A DNA stretch of 48,961 nucleotides from Bacteroidota bacterium (GTDB taxonomy: Bacteria; Bacteroidota; Bacteroidia; NS11-12g; UBA955). The position numbers and the translations under genes were made by a program. The stretch lies in assembly GCA_030833525.1 (NCBI GenBank), contig JAURGZ010000011.1:1-48961 (forward strand), written 5' to 3'. The notes under the pieces are model-generated. The model did not search any database. It was not told where the DNA came from and saw only the letters and a program-made list of their open reading frames with translations. This document shows, piece after piece, positions 10,002-18,384 of the stretch (positions are counted from its first letter, which is position 1; each line of letters opens with the position of its first letter).

Positions 10002-10496
10002 ATGGAAATTCTCAATCAAGAAACGGCTTACCATTGCTTGAAAAACGTCAAGATTGGAACCGGTACGCGCATCTTTCAATTTGTGAATGCTTACGAGTGT
10101 GAACTGGGTGATGACTGCAAGGTGGGCGCCTTTGTAGAAATTCAAAAAGGAGTTAAAATTGGCCATCGCTGTAAAATTTCGTCTCATTCTTTTTTATGCG
10201 AAGGAGTGGAACTGGGTGACGGGGTTTTCATTGGTCATAGCGTAACCTTCATCAACGATCGTCTGCCTCGTGCCACGGCTGGGGATGCTTTGCAAACCGA
10301 AGCCGATTGGATCTTGGAAACGACAAAAATTGAAAACGGAGCGAGCATTGGCAGCGGCTCGACCATACTTTGCGGCATAACGGTGGGAGAAGGAGCGATG
10401 GTAGGAGCAGGGTCTGTGGTGACGCGCTCTGTCGAGCCCTATACCTTGGTGGTTGGAAATCCTGCTCGAAAGCTGCGAGATTTACCCCGTCCTTAA
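10002..10496 (+). CDS. Hexapeptide-repeat acetyltransferase, WbpD/WlbB-like
   Basis: 164 residues of left-handed beta-helix. Imperfect hexapeptides run from about residue 17 to 80 and again from 108 to 155 (IGSGSTILCGITVGEGAMVGAGSVVTRSV), interrupted by a loop containing GVFIGHSVTFINDRLPR. This insertion is typical of N-acetyltransferases acting on UDP-3-amino sugars (WbpD, WlbB, FdtC groups), giving diacetylated sugars for O-antigen or other surface glycans. The end, NPARKLR, is usual for the family. No aminotransferase or dehydrogenase partner is adjacent, so the substrate is inferred only from similarity. CATCTTTG (9985-9992), one base off the -7 consensus, precedes the start. Confidence 0.8.
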   Translation: MEILNQETAYHCLKNVKIGTGTRIFQFVNAYECELGDDCKVGAFVEIQKGVKIGHRCKISSHSFLCEGVELGDGVFIGHSVTFINDRLPRATAGDALQTEADWILETTKIENGASIGSGSTILCGITVGEGAMVGAGSVVTRSVEPYTLVVGNPARKLRDLPRP

Positions 10497-11008
10497 GGCT
10501 GAATCTGGGCCAGTTTGTCGACGATGGCGTCGACTACCGGGCAAACGGTGCAATTGGTCACAGCCAAATTCAGTAAGTTGTGCATTTTGCGGTGCTGGGT
10601 ATGGGGGAAATCCCGGCAGGCTTTGGGTCTGTCTTCGTAATGTTGGCAGCGGTTATCAGCTCCTAAAAAAGGGCAGGGGGTTTGCTTGAACGCGTACAGA
10701 CCGTCGATGTCCAAGAACAAGTATTCTTGGGTAAAATCGCCCGGCTTCATGCGCAGCGCTTTGCTCAAACGTTCGATGTCCCGTTCGAACAGCATGGGAG
10801 ATGTGGTTTTGCAGCAGTTGGCGCAATTCAGACAATCGTATTCAGAAAAGGCTGAATCGTGCAAGTCTGAAAAACGCTGATCCAAGTTTTTAGGAGCCTG
10901 TTGCTTGGTCTTTTTAGCCCAGGCTTGCCGCGCCTTTTTACGGCTTTTGGCTTTGGCTTTGAGTTCTGGGGGGCTTGAGAATTCCCACTGGTTTTCACCC
11001 GAGGTCAT
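10493..11008 (-). CDS. YkgJ-type cysteine cluster protein
   Basis: 171 residues. A basic N-terminal tail (about 15-45, rich in K, R, A) precedes the cysteine cluster CLNCANCC (59-66), then PCPFLGADNRCQHYEDRPKACRDFP and a late NCTVCP. This is the zinc/iron-chelating YkgJ (UPF0153) family, thought to bind an Fe-S cluster or zinc; the biological role is unknown. It is the last gene of the rpsP operon and overlaps the pseudouridine synthase gene by 14 bases, which suggests coupled translation. Its 3' end overlaps the convergent acetyltransferase by four bases. Confidence 0.8.
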   Translation of the reverse strand: MTSGENQWEFSSPPELKAKAKSRKKARQAWAKKTKQQAPKNLDQRFSDLHDSAFSEYDCLNCANCCKTTSPMLFERDIERLSKALRMKPGDFTQEYLFLDIDGLYAFKQTPCPFLGADNRCQHYEDRPKACRDFPHTQHRKMHNLLNLAVTNCTVCPVVDAIVDKLAQIQP

Positions 11009-11702
11009 AGCGATTCAGCAGTTTTAAAAACACGGCAAAATCTTTGGGGTATTCAGCTTCGATGACCAAGGGGCTGCCGTCTAAATCGGTGAGTTCCAAA
11101 CGACGGGCGTGCAAGGCAAATCGGTCAATTAAGGGACGATCTTCTCCAGAAAGTTTGCGTTTGATTCGACCCAGCATCGGGACCGGGGAACCGTAGAGTT
11201 GATCGCCGGCAATGCTAGCGTTTTGAGCCGCCAAGTGAACCCTGATCTGGTGCATTCGGCCTGTATGCGGGCGGCATTCCATCAAGGTGAAATGCTTGAA
11301 GGTCTGCAAAGAGTTGAATTCGGTAAGGGCTGGCTTCCCCCATTGTTTATCGATGCGAATCTTTTTGGGATTTTCCGTGTTGATCGGAAGGTTGACCTGA
11401 AACTCTTGGAAATCAATGCGCCCATTGACCAAAGCATGATAGACTTTCTTCACCTGTCTGTGCTCAAATTGCATGCTAAAATGCCGGTGTGCTTCGGTGT
11501 TCTTGGCCATCAGTAAAACACCTGAGGTTTCTCGGTCGATGCGGTGGCACAGAATGGCATCTCCCCAAACACGGCGTCCCCAATCTTGCACCGATTCTGC
11601 GGTGAAGATACCTCGCTCTGGCAAGGACGGAACATAAGGGGGTTTGTGAATGGCAACCCAGTTTTCGGTTTCGCGAACGATTTGAATGGGCTCAATGCGC
11701 AT
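10995..11702 (-). CDS. RluA-family RNA pseudouridine synthase
   Basis: 235 residues. The catalytic motif HRIDRETSGVLLMAK (about 53-67) carries the conserved aspartate, and RPHTGRMHQIRVHLA and GDQLYG complete the RluA/RluC/RluD signature. It isomerises uridine to pseudouridine in rRNA or tRNA. There is no S4 domain, so it is closer to the RluA/TruC type than to RluC/D; the exact target site is not readable. I start at the ATG at 11700-11702; a TTG six bases upstream is possible but unnecessary. It follows the exonuclease gene by six bases. Confidence 0.88.
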   Translation of the reverse strand: MRIEPIQIVRETENWVAIHKPPYVPSLPERGIFTAESVQDWGRRVWGDAILCHRIDRETSGVLLMAKNTEAHRHFSMQFEHRQVKKVYHALVNGRIDFQEFQVNLPINTENPKKIRIDKQWGKPALTEFNSLQTFKHFTLMECRPHTGRMHQIRVHLAAQNASIAGDQLYGSPVPMLGRIKRKLSGEDRPLIDRFALHARRLELTDLDGSPLVIEAEYPKDFAVFLKLLNRYDLG

Positions 11703-11708
11703 AAGCAA

Positions 11709-12476
11709 TTACTGGCCCATTTGGCTCAGTCGAATTCGGGTGAGAACATTTTTAGTTTGCTGAGGGAAATCTCCTTCCATCATCCATGTGTAGTAAGAAG
11801 GTTCTTTCAACAACACTTCTTTTACGCGCTTGCCGCGGTGTTTGCCGAAGTTGAATTGAACTTCGCCGTCGCTGCCATAAACCAAACGACCGGCTAAGTC
11901 AGCCAAGTTGTTTTGGCCGCTGAATTTGTGCAAACCCTCTAGGCTTTGGGGCAAATCACCGTAGCGTTCCAATTGGGCTTTGAGTACTTCCCAAGTCGCC
12001 AGGGTGTCGGCTTCGGCACTGTGGGCATTCTCCAAATTTCCATCGCAATAAAATCGAAATGCCGCTGAGAGATTGCGGGGCTCTTTCAAGTGAAAAATGC
12101 GCTGGGCGTCAATGAAGTGGCGCTTTTCGACTTCCAGTTCAATGCCCGCGCGGTAAAATTCTTCTACGAGCATGGGAAAATCGAATTTATTGGAGTTGAA
12201 ACCGCCGAAATCGCAGTGGGCCAAATATTGATTCAATTCAGCCGCCATATCCTTGAAAAATGGCATGTCGGCGACATCGGCATCGCTGATTCCATGCACG
12301 GCAGTGGCAGCAGCGGGAATGGGAATGCCTGGATTGAAACGAAGGGTGCGCAGCTCCTCCAAGCCGTCTGGGAATACCTTGAGCAGGCACATTTCTACAA
12401 TGCGATCATGGGTGGTGTTGATACCAGTGGTTTCAAGGTCGAAAATGACCAGCGGTCGGGTGAGTTGTAATTTCAT
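11709..12476 (-). CDS. DEDDh 3'-5' exonuclease with a DUF3820-like tail
   Basis: 255 residues. Residues 8-170 form a DnaQ-like exonuclease: FDLETTGI with the catalytic Asp13 and Glu15, [12 protein letters not shown], and [10 protein letters not shown] with the final His and Asp. The C-terminal 60 residues ([15 protein letters not shown] then [12 protein letters not shown]) match the pattern of the small DUF3820 domain often fused to such nucleases. It probably trims DNA or RNA 3' ends; it is not necessarily the polymerase III proofreading subunit. The ATG (12474-12476) overlaps the trmD stop as ATGA, which fixes the start. A 24-codon upstream extension reads through trmD and is rejected. Confidence 0.85.
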   Translation of the reverse strand: MKLQLTRPLVIFDLETTGINTTHDRIVEMCLLKVFPDGLEELRTLRFNPGIPIPAAATAVHGISDADVADMPFFKDMAAELNQYLAHCDFGGFNSNKFDFPMLVEEFYRAGIELEVEKRHFIDAQRIFHLKEPRNLSAAFRFYCDGNLENAHSAEADTLATWEVLKAQLERYGDLPQSLEGLHKFSGQNNLADLAGRLVYGSDGEVQFNFGKHRGKRVKEVLLKEPSYYTWMMEGDFPQQTKNVLTRIRLSQMGQ

Positions 12477-13168
12477 GCTTCGTCTTCTGGGCCGAGCAAA
12501 TCGGGCCTCAATTGTGCCGTGCGTGCAATGGATTGCTCCAAGCGCCACTCGGCTATTTTTTTATGATGCCCCGAAGTTAGGACCTCGGGCACTTTCATGC
12601 CTTGGAATTCTTCTGGACGGGTATACAAAGGAGGGGCTAGCAAGCCATCTTGGAAAGAGTCGCTCAAGGCACTTTCTTCGTTTCCAAGCACGCCAGGTAG
12701 CAGGCGAACCACGGCATCGACAATGGCAGCGGCTGCGATTTCGCCTCCGCTCATCACAAAGTCGCCCATCGATATTTCCATGCTGATGTAGCGGTCTCTG
12801 ATGCGTTGATCGATTCCCTTGTAGTGACCGCAGAGCAAAATCAGGTTGCCCGAGAGACTCAAGCGATTGGCAAGGCCTTGGTTGAACACTTGGCCATCGG
12901 GGCTCATGTAGATGACTTCTGCGTATTGGCGCTCAGATCGGAGTTTGTCAATCAGCTGGGCAATGGGCTCAGCCATCAACACCATGCCTGCGCCCCCACC
13001 AAACGGATAATCGTCGATTTGGCGGTATGGGCCAAAGCCATAATCGCGCAGGTTGTGCACCACGATTTCGGCCAGGCCTTTGTCCATAGCTCGTTTGGGA
13101 ATGCTGTGCCCCAAAGGGCTCGCCAGCAATTCAGGTACGGCCGATATAATGTCAATGCGCAGACTCAT
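12473..13168 (-). CDS. trmD: tRNA (guanine-37-N1)-methyltransferase
   Basis: 231 residues. SPOUT-fold methyltransferase: [10 protein letters not shown] at the start, [33 protein letters not shown], and [12 protein letters not shown] (the trefoil-knot AdoMet site). It methylates G37 next to the anticodon and prevents +1 frameshifting. It overlaps rimM by four bases upstream and the exonuclease gene by four bases downstream, the usual rpsP-rimM-trmD order. Bacterial operons of this type normally end with rplS; here rplS is absent and a nuclease follows. Confidence 0.97.
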   Translation of the reverse strand: MSLRIDIISAVPELLASPLGHSIPKRAMDKGLAEIVVHNLRDYGFGPYRQIDDYPFGGGAGMVLMAEPIAQLIDKLRSERQYAEVIYMSPDGQVFNQGLANRLSLSGNLILLCGHYKGIDQRIRDRYISMEISMGDFVMSGGEIAAAAIVDAVVRLLPGVLGNEESALSDSFQDGLLAPPLYTRPEEFQGMKVPEVLTSGHHKKIAEWRLEQSIARTAQLRPDLLGPEDEA

Positions 13169-13704
13169 TCTTGGGCGTCGTTTTCGCTTTCAATCTCGTC
13201 GATGTTCAACAAGCCTTCGGGCAAATCCAGGCTCAATTCTTTTTTCTTCGGGTCATATCCCAACACCCATTCTTCTACCCAGGGAATCAGGACGGATGTA
13301 CCAGGTCCCTGAATGTTGAGCATGGGACCACCTGGGTATTGATCAACAGATGCAATGCTGCCAATGCGTTGAGACTGGGCATCGAGAACCCAAAGGCCCA
13401 CCAATTCGGAGCTCGATTTTTGACGGGATTTGAATTGACTTCGGTCTAGACCTATGCGGCGGCCCAGGCACCAATTGGCTTTTTCTTCTGAGTCGATCAA
13501 GCGTAGTTCTACGATAGGCTGATGCCCATAAACGTCTTCCATGAGAAAGGGAACCCCTTTTTCGTTGTCAACAACGAACAGGAAGTTCCCTTTTTTGAGC
13601 AGAGGCAAGGCCTCTGCTTGGTCAATATCCAATACCAATGCTCCTTTGAACCCGTGTTTTCGGCTTATTCGGCCAATGAGACTGAGCTCTGGAGGAGTTG
13701 GCAT
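13165..13704 (-). CDS. rimM: Ribosome maturation factor RimM
   Basis: 179 residues. The N-terminal RimM domain ([21 protein letters not shown]) is followed by a PRC-barrel (about 95-170; [39 protein letters not shown]). It binds uS19 and helps maturation of the 30S head. It sits six bases after rpsP and overlaps trmD by four. Normal length for the family. Confidence 0.95.
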   Translation of the reverse strand: MPTPPELSLIGRISRKHGFKGALVLDIDQAEALPLLKKGNFLFVVDNEKGVPFLMEDVYGHQPIVELRLIDSEEKANWCLGRRIGLDRSQFKSRQKSSSELVGLWVLDAQSQRIGSIASVDQYPGGPMLNIQGPGTSVLIPWVEEWVLGYDPKKKELSLDLPEGLLNIDEIESENDAQE

Positions 13705-13710
13705 AATGCT

Positions 13711-14367
13711 TTATTCGGCAGCAGCTTCGCCTTCTTCAGCGGCAGGAGCCTCTTCAGCGGCAGGAGCCTCTTCAGCGGCAGGAGCCTCTTCGGCGGCAGG
13801 AGCCTCTTCAGCGGCAGGAGCCTCTTCGGTTTCTGCACTTGCTTCAGCGCTTTCTTCGTTGCCGTTTTCTTCAGCAGCAGCTTCGATGCCTTCAGCTTCA
13901 GCAATAGCAGCGGCAGCTTTTGCCAATACTTTGGCGGCAATAGCATCCTTCTTAGAAGTTTCAGCCTTCATGGCATCAGCTTTTGCTTTGTTAGCAGCGT
14001 CGCTCAAACCAGCCTTCTTTTTCTCAATGCGAGCAGCTTTTTCTTCTACCCACGCTGCGAAGCGCTTGTCAGCTTCCTCCTGGGTGATAGCGCCTTTGTT
14101 TACGCCCACCTGAAGGTGTTTCTTGTAATTGATTCCTTTGTACGACAGAATCGCGTTAGCGGTGTCGGTAGCTTGTGCGCCAACCATCACCCAATGAAGG
14201 GCGCGGTCCATGCTGATGTCAATGGTTGCTGGGTTTGTGTTAGGGTTGTAAGTTCCCAGTTTTTCAATGAATCGGCCATTTCTCGGAGCACGCTGATCTG
14301 CCACCACAATGTGATAGAAAGCGCGTTGCTTTCTACCGTGTCTTTGCAATCTAATTTTAGTAGCCAT
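13711..14367 (-). CDS. rpsP: Ribosomal protein bS16 with long Ala/Glu-rich C-terminal tail
   Basis: 218 residues. Residues 1-80 are a normal bS16 (MATKIRLQRHGRKQRAFYHIVVADQRAPR, KLGTYNPNTNP). About 70 residues of charged helix follow (EEADKRFAAWVEEKAARIEKKKAG) and then a very acidic Ala/Glu/Pro tail made of tandem AAEEAP hexapeptides. The E. coli protein has only 82 residues. Extensions of this kind are common in Bacteroidota, but the repeats here come from a nearly perfect 18-base tandem array (13733-13822). It is the first gene of its operon. Its leader carries a stem-loop directly after the predicted transcript start. Confidence 0.96.
   Translation of the reverse strand: MATKIRLQRHGRKQRAFYHIVVADQRAPRNGRFIEKLGTYNPNTNPATIDISMDRALHWVMVGAQATDTANAILSYKGINYKKHLQVGVNKGAITQEEADKRFAAWVEEKAARIEKKKAGLSDAANKAKADAMKAETSKKDAIAAKVLAKAAAAIAEAEGIEAAAEENGNEESAEASAETEEAPAAEEAPAAEEAPAAEEAPAAEEAPAAEEGEAAAE
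13733..13822 (-). repeat. Five tandem 18-base units in the rpsP tail
   Basis: Units at 13733-13750, 13751-13768, 13769-13786, 13787-13804 and 13805-13822. Plus-strand unit TCTTCAGCGGCAGGAGCC; the fourth differs by one base (A to G). The period is a multiple of three, so copy-number change keeps the frame and adds or removes six residues. Confidence 0.95.
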
Positions 14368-14382
14368 AATATTTTTTTCTAG

Positions 14383-14413
14383 CCCGTTTCTCCAAAACGG
14401 GAGCGCAAAGGTA
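14383..14413 (-). promoter_or_regulatory. rpsP -7 element and 5' leader stem-loop
   Basis: Minus-strand TACCTTTG (14413-14406) matches TAnnTTTG. A perfect 7-bp stem, CCCGTTT (14401-14395) with AAACGGG (14389-14383) and a 5-base loop, starts at about the predicted transcription start. An A-rich stretch separates it from the ATG at 14367. The stem-loop would sit at the mRNA 5' end and could stabilise it or mediate ribosomal-protein feedback. Confidence 0.5.
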
Positions 14414-14423
14414 GTGTAAATTC

Positions 14424-16712
14424 TTAAAGGATACGCATTTTGGCGAATTTGAGCACCAAAGTTTTAGCTCCTTCATTTTCAAAAACTACCACGGCTTTGG
14501 CTTGTGCTCCCGAACCTTCCATGCTCTCGACGGTACCAAAGCCAAATCGTTGGTGCTGAACTTTTTGCCCAATAGTGAGTTGGCTAAGGTCATCGGGTAC
14601 GAAATTGGGGTCGGCAGCGGGCAAGGGAGCTTGCCTCATGGGTTTTTTAAACAGGGTGCTGGTTTTGCTGGTTCCTTCGCTGCGTCCAGGTAGATCGTTC
14701 AGCGGCGATTTTTTCTTGACACTGGCCAAGCTCATGTCCAAATACTGAGCGTCAATTTCTTGAATGAATCGACTGGGTTCGCAGCTCAAAAGGCTTCCGA
14801 ATTTGAATCGGGTAACGGCAAAGCTCAAGGCCAGTTTCTGTTCGGCCCGGGTAATGGCCACGTAGAACAATCGACGTTCTTCTTCCAAGTCAGATCGGCT
14901 GCTTAAGGCCATTTGGGAAGGGAAGAGGTTCTCTTCCATTCCGACAATGCAGACGACAGGAAATTCGAGGCCTTTGGAGGCGTGAACTGTCATGAGGCTT
15001 ATGCAGTCGCGATCGGGGTCTTTGTCTTTCGCATCATCGGTGTATAAGGCCACCTCTTCCAAAAATACAGGCAGGGTTTTCTCGCTGTCAGATTCGTCGT
15101 CTTCGGTGAATTCCTGAATGCCGTTGAGCAGTTCCATGATGTTCTCATAACGGGAGACGCCTTCGATGGACTTGTCTTCATACAAGGTTTTCAGCAGGCC
15201 ACACTGCTTGGCGACATGCATGGCCAAGTCATAGGCATTGTGGGTGTTTAGCATGGTGCGAAAACTCTCCATCATGATGCCAAACTGTTCAACCTTGCCG
15301 GCAGAAGCTCCTATTTCGGGGAAATGGCGGGCTGAGCGAATGACCTCCCACAGAGCCAATCCTTCTTGGGCGGCTAATACGGTGACTCGCTGAACGGTGG
15401 TGTCTCCAATGCCCCGGGCCGGGTAATTGATGATGCGCTTGAGAGCCTCTTCGTCGTTGGGATTGGCGACAAAGCGCAGATATGCGAGCATGTCCTTGAT
15501 TTCCTTGCGCTGGTAAAAGCCAGTTCCGCCATAGATGCGGTAATCCAATCCTTGGCGCCTCAGTGCTTCTTCAAAAGCGCGGCTCTGGCTATTGGTGCGA
15601 TATAAGATCGCAAAGCCCTTATTGGGCAGATGCAGGGCTGTCTTTTGTTCGAAAATGTATTCGGCAATGCGGCGGCCTTCGTCGCCCTCAGTTGCATTTC
15701 GAAAAACTTGAATTTTGGCCCCCTCCTCGTTCGCGGTCCAAACCGATTTCTTGAGCTGTTTTTCGTTGTTTTTAATCACCGAAGCGGCTGCATTGACAAT
15801 GTTCTGGGTGCTTCGGTAATTCTGCTCCAACTTGTAGGTGGCCACTTCAGGGTAATCGCGTTCGAAGTTCAATATGTTCTGAATGTTGGCCCCTCGAAAG
15901 GCGTAAATCGATTGAGCGTCATCGCCGACCACACAGATGTTCTGATGCACTGCGGCTAATTTCTTGGTGATCATGTACTGCACGTGGTTTGTGTCTTGAT
16001 ACTCGTCGACCATGATGTAGCGAAAGCGGTGTTGCCAACGGTTCAATACATCGAGGTGTTCCTTGAAAAGGCGATGCGTATTGACCAAAATATCGTCAAA
16101 ATCCATGGCTCCGGCCTTGAAGCAACGCTCAGAATAAGCCTTGAAAATTTCACCGAACTGCGGCCGGCCTGCATTTCGATCTTCTTGGGTCAATTCTTCG
16201 CTGTTGAGGTAGTGTTTGTAGTCAAACAGGTTGTTCTTGGCGCTGGAAATGCGCGACAAAACCAAGTTGGGCTTGTACTGCTTTTCGTCGATGTTCATCT
16301 CCTTGAGAATGGCCTTGATCAAGCTCTTGGAGTCGTCTGAATCGTAAATGGTAAAGTTGCTAGGGTAGCCCAATCGGTCGGCTTCTTGGCGCAAAATGCG
16401 CGCGAAAACCGAGTGAAAAGTTCCCATCCATAGGTTGCGCGCTTGGGACCCGACAACATTCTCGATGCGTTCCCGCATTTCCCGAGCCGCTTTGTTGGTA
16501 AAGGTCAAAGACAGGATTTGAAAGGGGTCGGCTCCCTGGTGCATCAAATAGGCAATGCGGTAGGTGAGCACCCGGGTTTTTCCAGATCCCGCACCCGCAA
16601 TGATCATCACGGGCCCTTCGCTCTTCATCACCGCTTGTTGTTGGGGTTTGTTGAGTTTGTCCAGGAATGGAGGAATTTCTTCTGAGGAAGAGGGTGCGTC
16701 AGGCCAATTCAT
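14424..16712 (-). CDS. UvrD/PcrA-type superfamily 1 DNA helicase
   Basis: 762 residues. Walker A GAGSGKT (40-46), TNKAAREMRERI (motif Ia), VDEYQDTN (motif II), GDDAQSIYAFRGA (motif III), LEQNYRST (motif IV), SLMTVHASKGLEFPVV (motif V) and FYVAITRA (motif VI) are all present, and the C-terminal tail has the GFGTVESMEGSG Tudor-like element that contacts RNA polymerase in PcrA/UvrD. It unwinds DNA 3' to 5' in repair and removes obstacles to replication. The start is placed at MNWPDAP (ATG 16710-16712). TATTTTCG, one base off the -7 consensus, lies six bases upstream of it. It diverges from a histidine kinase gene. Confidence 0.94.
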   Translation of the reverse strand: MNWPDAPSSSEEIPPFLDKLNKPQQQAVMKSEGPVMIIAGAGSGKTRVLTYRIAYLMHQGADPFQILSLTFTNKAAREMRERIENVVGSQARNLWMGTFHSVFARILRQEADRLGYPSNFTIYDSDDSKSLIKAILKEMNIDEKQYKPNLVLSRISSAKNNLFDYKHYLNSEELTQEDRNAGRPQFGEIFKAYSERCFKAGAMDFDDILVNTHRLFKEHLDVLNRWQHRFRYIMVDEYQDTNHVQYMITKKLAAVHQNICVVGDDAQSIYAFRGANIQNILNFERDYPEVATYKLEQNYRSTQNIVNAAASVIKNNEKQLKKSVWTANEEGAKIQVFRNATEGDEGRRIAEYIFEQKTALHLPNKGFAILYRTNSQSRAFEEALRRQGLDYRIYGGTGFYQRKEIKDMLAYLRFVANPNDEEALKRIINYPARGIGDTTVQRVTVLAAQEGLALWEVIRSARHFPEIGASAGKVEQFGIMMESFRTMLNTHNAYDLAMHVAKQCGLLKTLYEDKSIEGVSRYENIMELLNGIQEFTEDDESDSEKTLPVFLEEVALYTDDAKDKDPDRDCISLMTVHASKGLEFPVVCIVGMEENLFPSQMALSSRSDLEEERRLFYVAITRAEQKLALSFAVTRFKFGSLLSCEPSRFIQEIDAQYLDMSLASVKKKSPLNDLPGRSEGTSKTSTLFKKPMRQAPLPAADPNFVPDDLSQLTIGQKVQHQRFGFGTVESMEGSGAQAKAVVVFENEGAKTLVLKFAKMRIL

Positions 16713-16800
16713 GACCCACGAAAATACGGCCCTTGATGGCCGCACTTTTCACATTTTGTGAACCCTTTTTGCCCCTGGTGACAGAATGCAGCTCATGCCT

Positions 16801-16808
16801 TATTTTTG
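16801..16808 (+). promoter_or_regulatory. Candidate -7 element for the histidine kinase
   Basis: TATTTTTG, a full match, five bases before the ATG at 16814. It predicts a transcript with almost no leader and rules out the 27-codon-longer upstream reading. Confidence 0.55.
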
Positions 16809-16813
16809 ACGGG

Positions 16814-17764
16814 ATGAGTGCAGATCAAACCTGGGTTCAGCCCGTGCTATGGGCTTCGACGGCTGTGTTTTTTTTGGCCGGGAGTTTGGTTAGCATTTTG
16901 TGGATTCGGCGTGAGCGGAGAATTCGCTTGGGCTTGGGTAAAATCATCGATGCTGAAAAAACCGATGACTCCTCGCCGGCCTCTTACCGAGCGGCCAAAG
17001 ATGTAGAAGAGGCTCTTCGTAACCTGTTTGAGTCGCGCAGCGCCGAGTTGGCCCGCATGAAAATGATGGAGAATTACCGACGCGATTACGTGGGTAACGT
17101 GTCCCACGAGCTCAAGACGCCGCTTTTTTCAATTCAGGGCTATTTGGAAACCGTACTGGATGACCCCGAGCTGGATGCCGAAACCCGTCAACTTTTTTTG
17201 ACCAAAGCCCTGAAAAACGTGAATCGCTTGGGGCAAATCATTCGCGACCTGGATGCCATAACCAAATTTGAAAGCGGGGTACTGAAGCCTGAAATTCAAG
17301 ATTTTGATGCCTTGGTTTTGGTCCATGATGTGGTTGAGAGTTTGGAACTACAGGCACAGGCCAAGTCGGTAAATTTGGTCGTGAACGCCCCCGAACCCTC
17401 GTATTGGGTCCAAGCTGACCCCTCCTTGATTCGCCAAGTGGTCACCAATTTGGCCATCAATTCCATCAAGTATAGCAAGCCCGAAGGGCAAACCAAAATC
17501 AAGCTCAGTTCAACCGGTAGCCGGGTCATTGTGGAGGTGGCTGATAACGGAATTGGCATCAAGTCCGAGCACCAAAGCCGCATTTTCGAACGCTTTTACC
17601 GGGTCAACAGCGACCGCTCTCGCGATACAGGCGGGTCAGGGTTGGGCCTGAGCATTTGCAAGCACATTGTGGAAGCCCACGGCGAGCAAATTCAGGTGAT
17701 CAGCACCGAGGGAGCTGGCTCTACGTTTAGCTTCGGTTTGAAGGCAAAGGGGAAGCCCAATTAG
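16814..17764 (+). CDS. PhoR-like sensor histidine kinase (orphan)
   Basis: 316 residues. One N-terminal membrane segment (about 10-30) is followed by a short linker with no PAS or HAMP recognised. The dimerisation/phosphoacceptor region has VSHELKTPLFSIQGY with His98, and the ATPase domain has TNLAINSIKYSK (N box), VADNGIGI (G1), FERFYRV (F box) and GSGLGLSICK (G2). The sequence around the histidine resembles PhoR. It would autophosphorylate and pass phosphate to a response regulator, but none is encoded nearby. With almost no periplasmic part it probably senses a membrane or cytoplasmic cue. It ends four bases inside the convergent phosphopantetheinyl transferase gene. Confidence 0.9.
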   Translation: MSADQTWVQPVLWASTAVFFLAGSLVSILWIRRERRIRLGLGKIIDAEKTDDSSPASYRAAKDVEEALRNLFESRSAELARMKMMENYRRDYVGNVSHELKTPLFSIQGYLETVLDDPELDAETRQLFLTKALKNVNRLGQIIRDLDAITKFESGVLKPEIQDFDALVLVHDVVESLELQAQAKSVNLVVNAPEPSYWVQADPSLIRQVVTNLAINSIKYSKPEGQTKIKLSSTGSRVIVEVADNGIGIKSEHQSRIFERFYRVNSDRSRDTGGSGLGLSICKHIVEAHGEQIQVISTEGAGSTFSFGLKAKGKPN

Positions 17765-18384
17765 GGATTCAACAAAGCTCGGGTGCAAAGGCAATTTTCG
17801 ATCCAATGATAATGCAGTTCGGCAGGGCTGTTATCCAGACGCACATGCGCCCTGATGCTGCCTTCTGATTCGGGGTGGAACGGCTCCAATCGCAGGTGCT
17901 TTCTGAAGTCTACGGCTCCCAGGCCATAGGCCTTGAACAGGGCTTCTTTGGCGGTCCAAATACCAAGCAGCCCGTGCAGCTTGTTCTCGGGTGTGAACAG
18001 GGCCCGCTCTTCGGGTAGGCTGAATTTCTCAGCAATGCGGTCCAATTGAGCCCGTGGAGCTTCGATATCGATTCCGACTCGCTTGTTTGGGTGAAAGGCG
18101 GCGGCCGCCCAGTCTGCGGTATGCGAAAGAGAGAGGAATCCTGAAGCCAAACGGGGAGCTCCCTCTTCGCTCCAAGTAAGACCCTGTAAGGGAGTGAGTT
18201 CGGCCACTGCCAGACGGGCAGCACAACTTTGCTGCAAGGCAGCTCCCTTTTTTTTCAGCAGAGCAGGTTCGGCCTCAACGCCATGGCTGAGGTACATTTG
18301 CCACAGGGTTTCTTCGGTTTCCTGAATGCGCCAAACCGCCCAAAGGGTTCCGTTGTTATCTTGCCCCTTGAATGCTATGCCCAT
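17761..18384 (-). CDS. 4'-phosphopantetheinyl transferase, Sfp type
   Basis: 207 residues. The Sfp/AcpT signatures are visible: VGIDIEAPR (magnesium-binding Asp and Glu) and WTAKEALFKAYG with the conserved lysine. It transfers phosphopantetheine from CoA to a carrier-protein serine, activating acyl or peptidyl carrier proteins. Which carrier it serves is unclear, as no PKS, NRPS or aryl-polyene genes are in the window. The ATG at 18382-18384 is five bases after a -7 motif. This start shares the CATG at 18382-18385 with the divergent WD40 gene. Confidence 0.87.
   Translation of the reverse strand: MGIAFKGQDNNGTLWAVWRIQETEETLWQMYLSHGVEAEPALLKKKGAALQQSCAARLAVAELTPLQGLTWSEEGAPRLASGFLSLSHTADWAAAAFHPNKRVGIDIEAPRAQLDRIAEKFSLPEERALFTPENKLHGLLGIWTAKEALFKAYGLGAVDFRKHLRLEPFHPESEGSIRAHVRLDNSPAELHYHWIENCLCTRALLNP

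Noticed and set aside
13733-13822. Phase-variable repeat in rpsP
   Set aside because: The unit is 18 bases, so gain or loss cannot shift the frame; only tail length changes.
13711-14382. Open frames opposite rpsP (13522-14382 and 13541-14113, plus strand)
   Set aside because: Low-complexity Ser/Ala or Phe/Gly-rich translations mirroring the repetitive rpsP tail; no start signals or domains.
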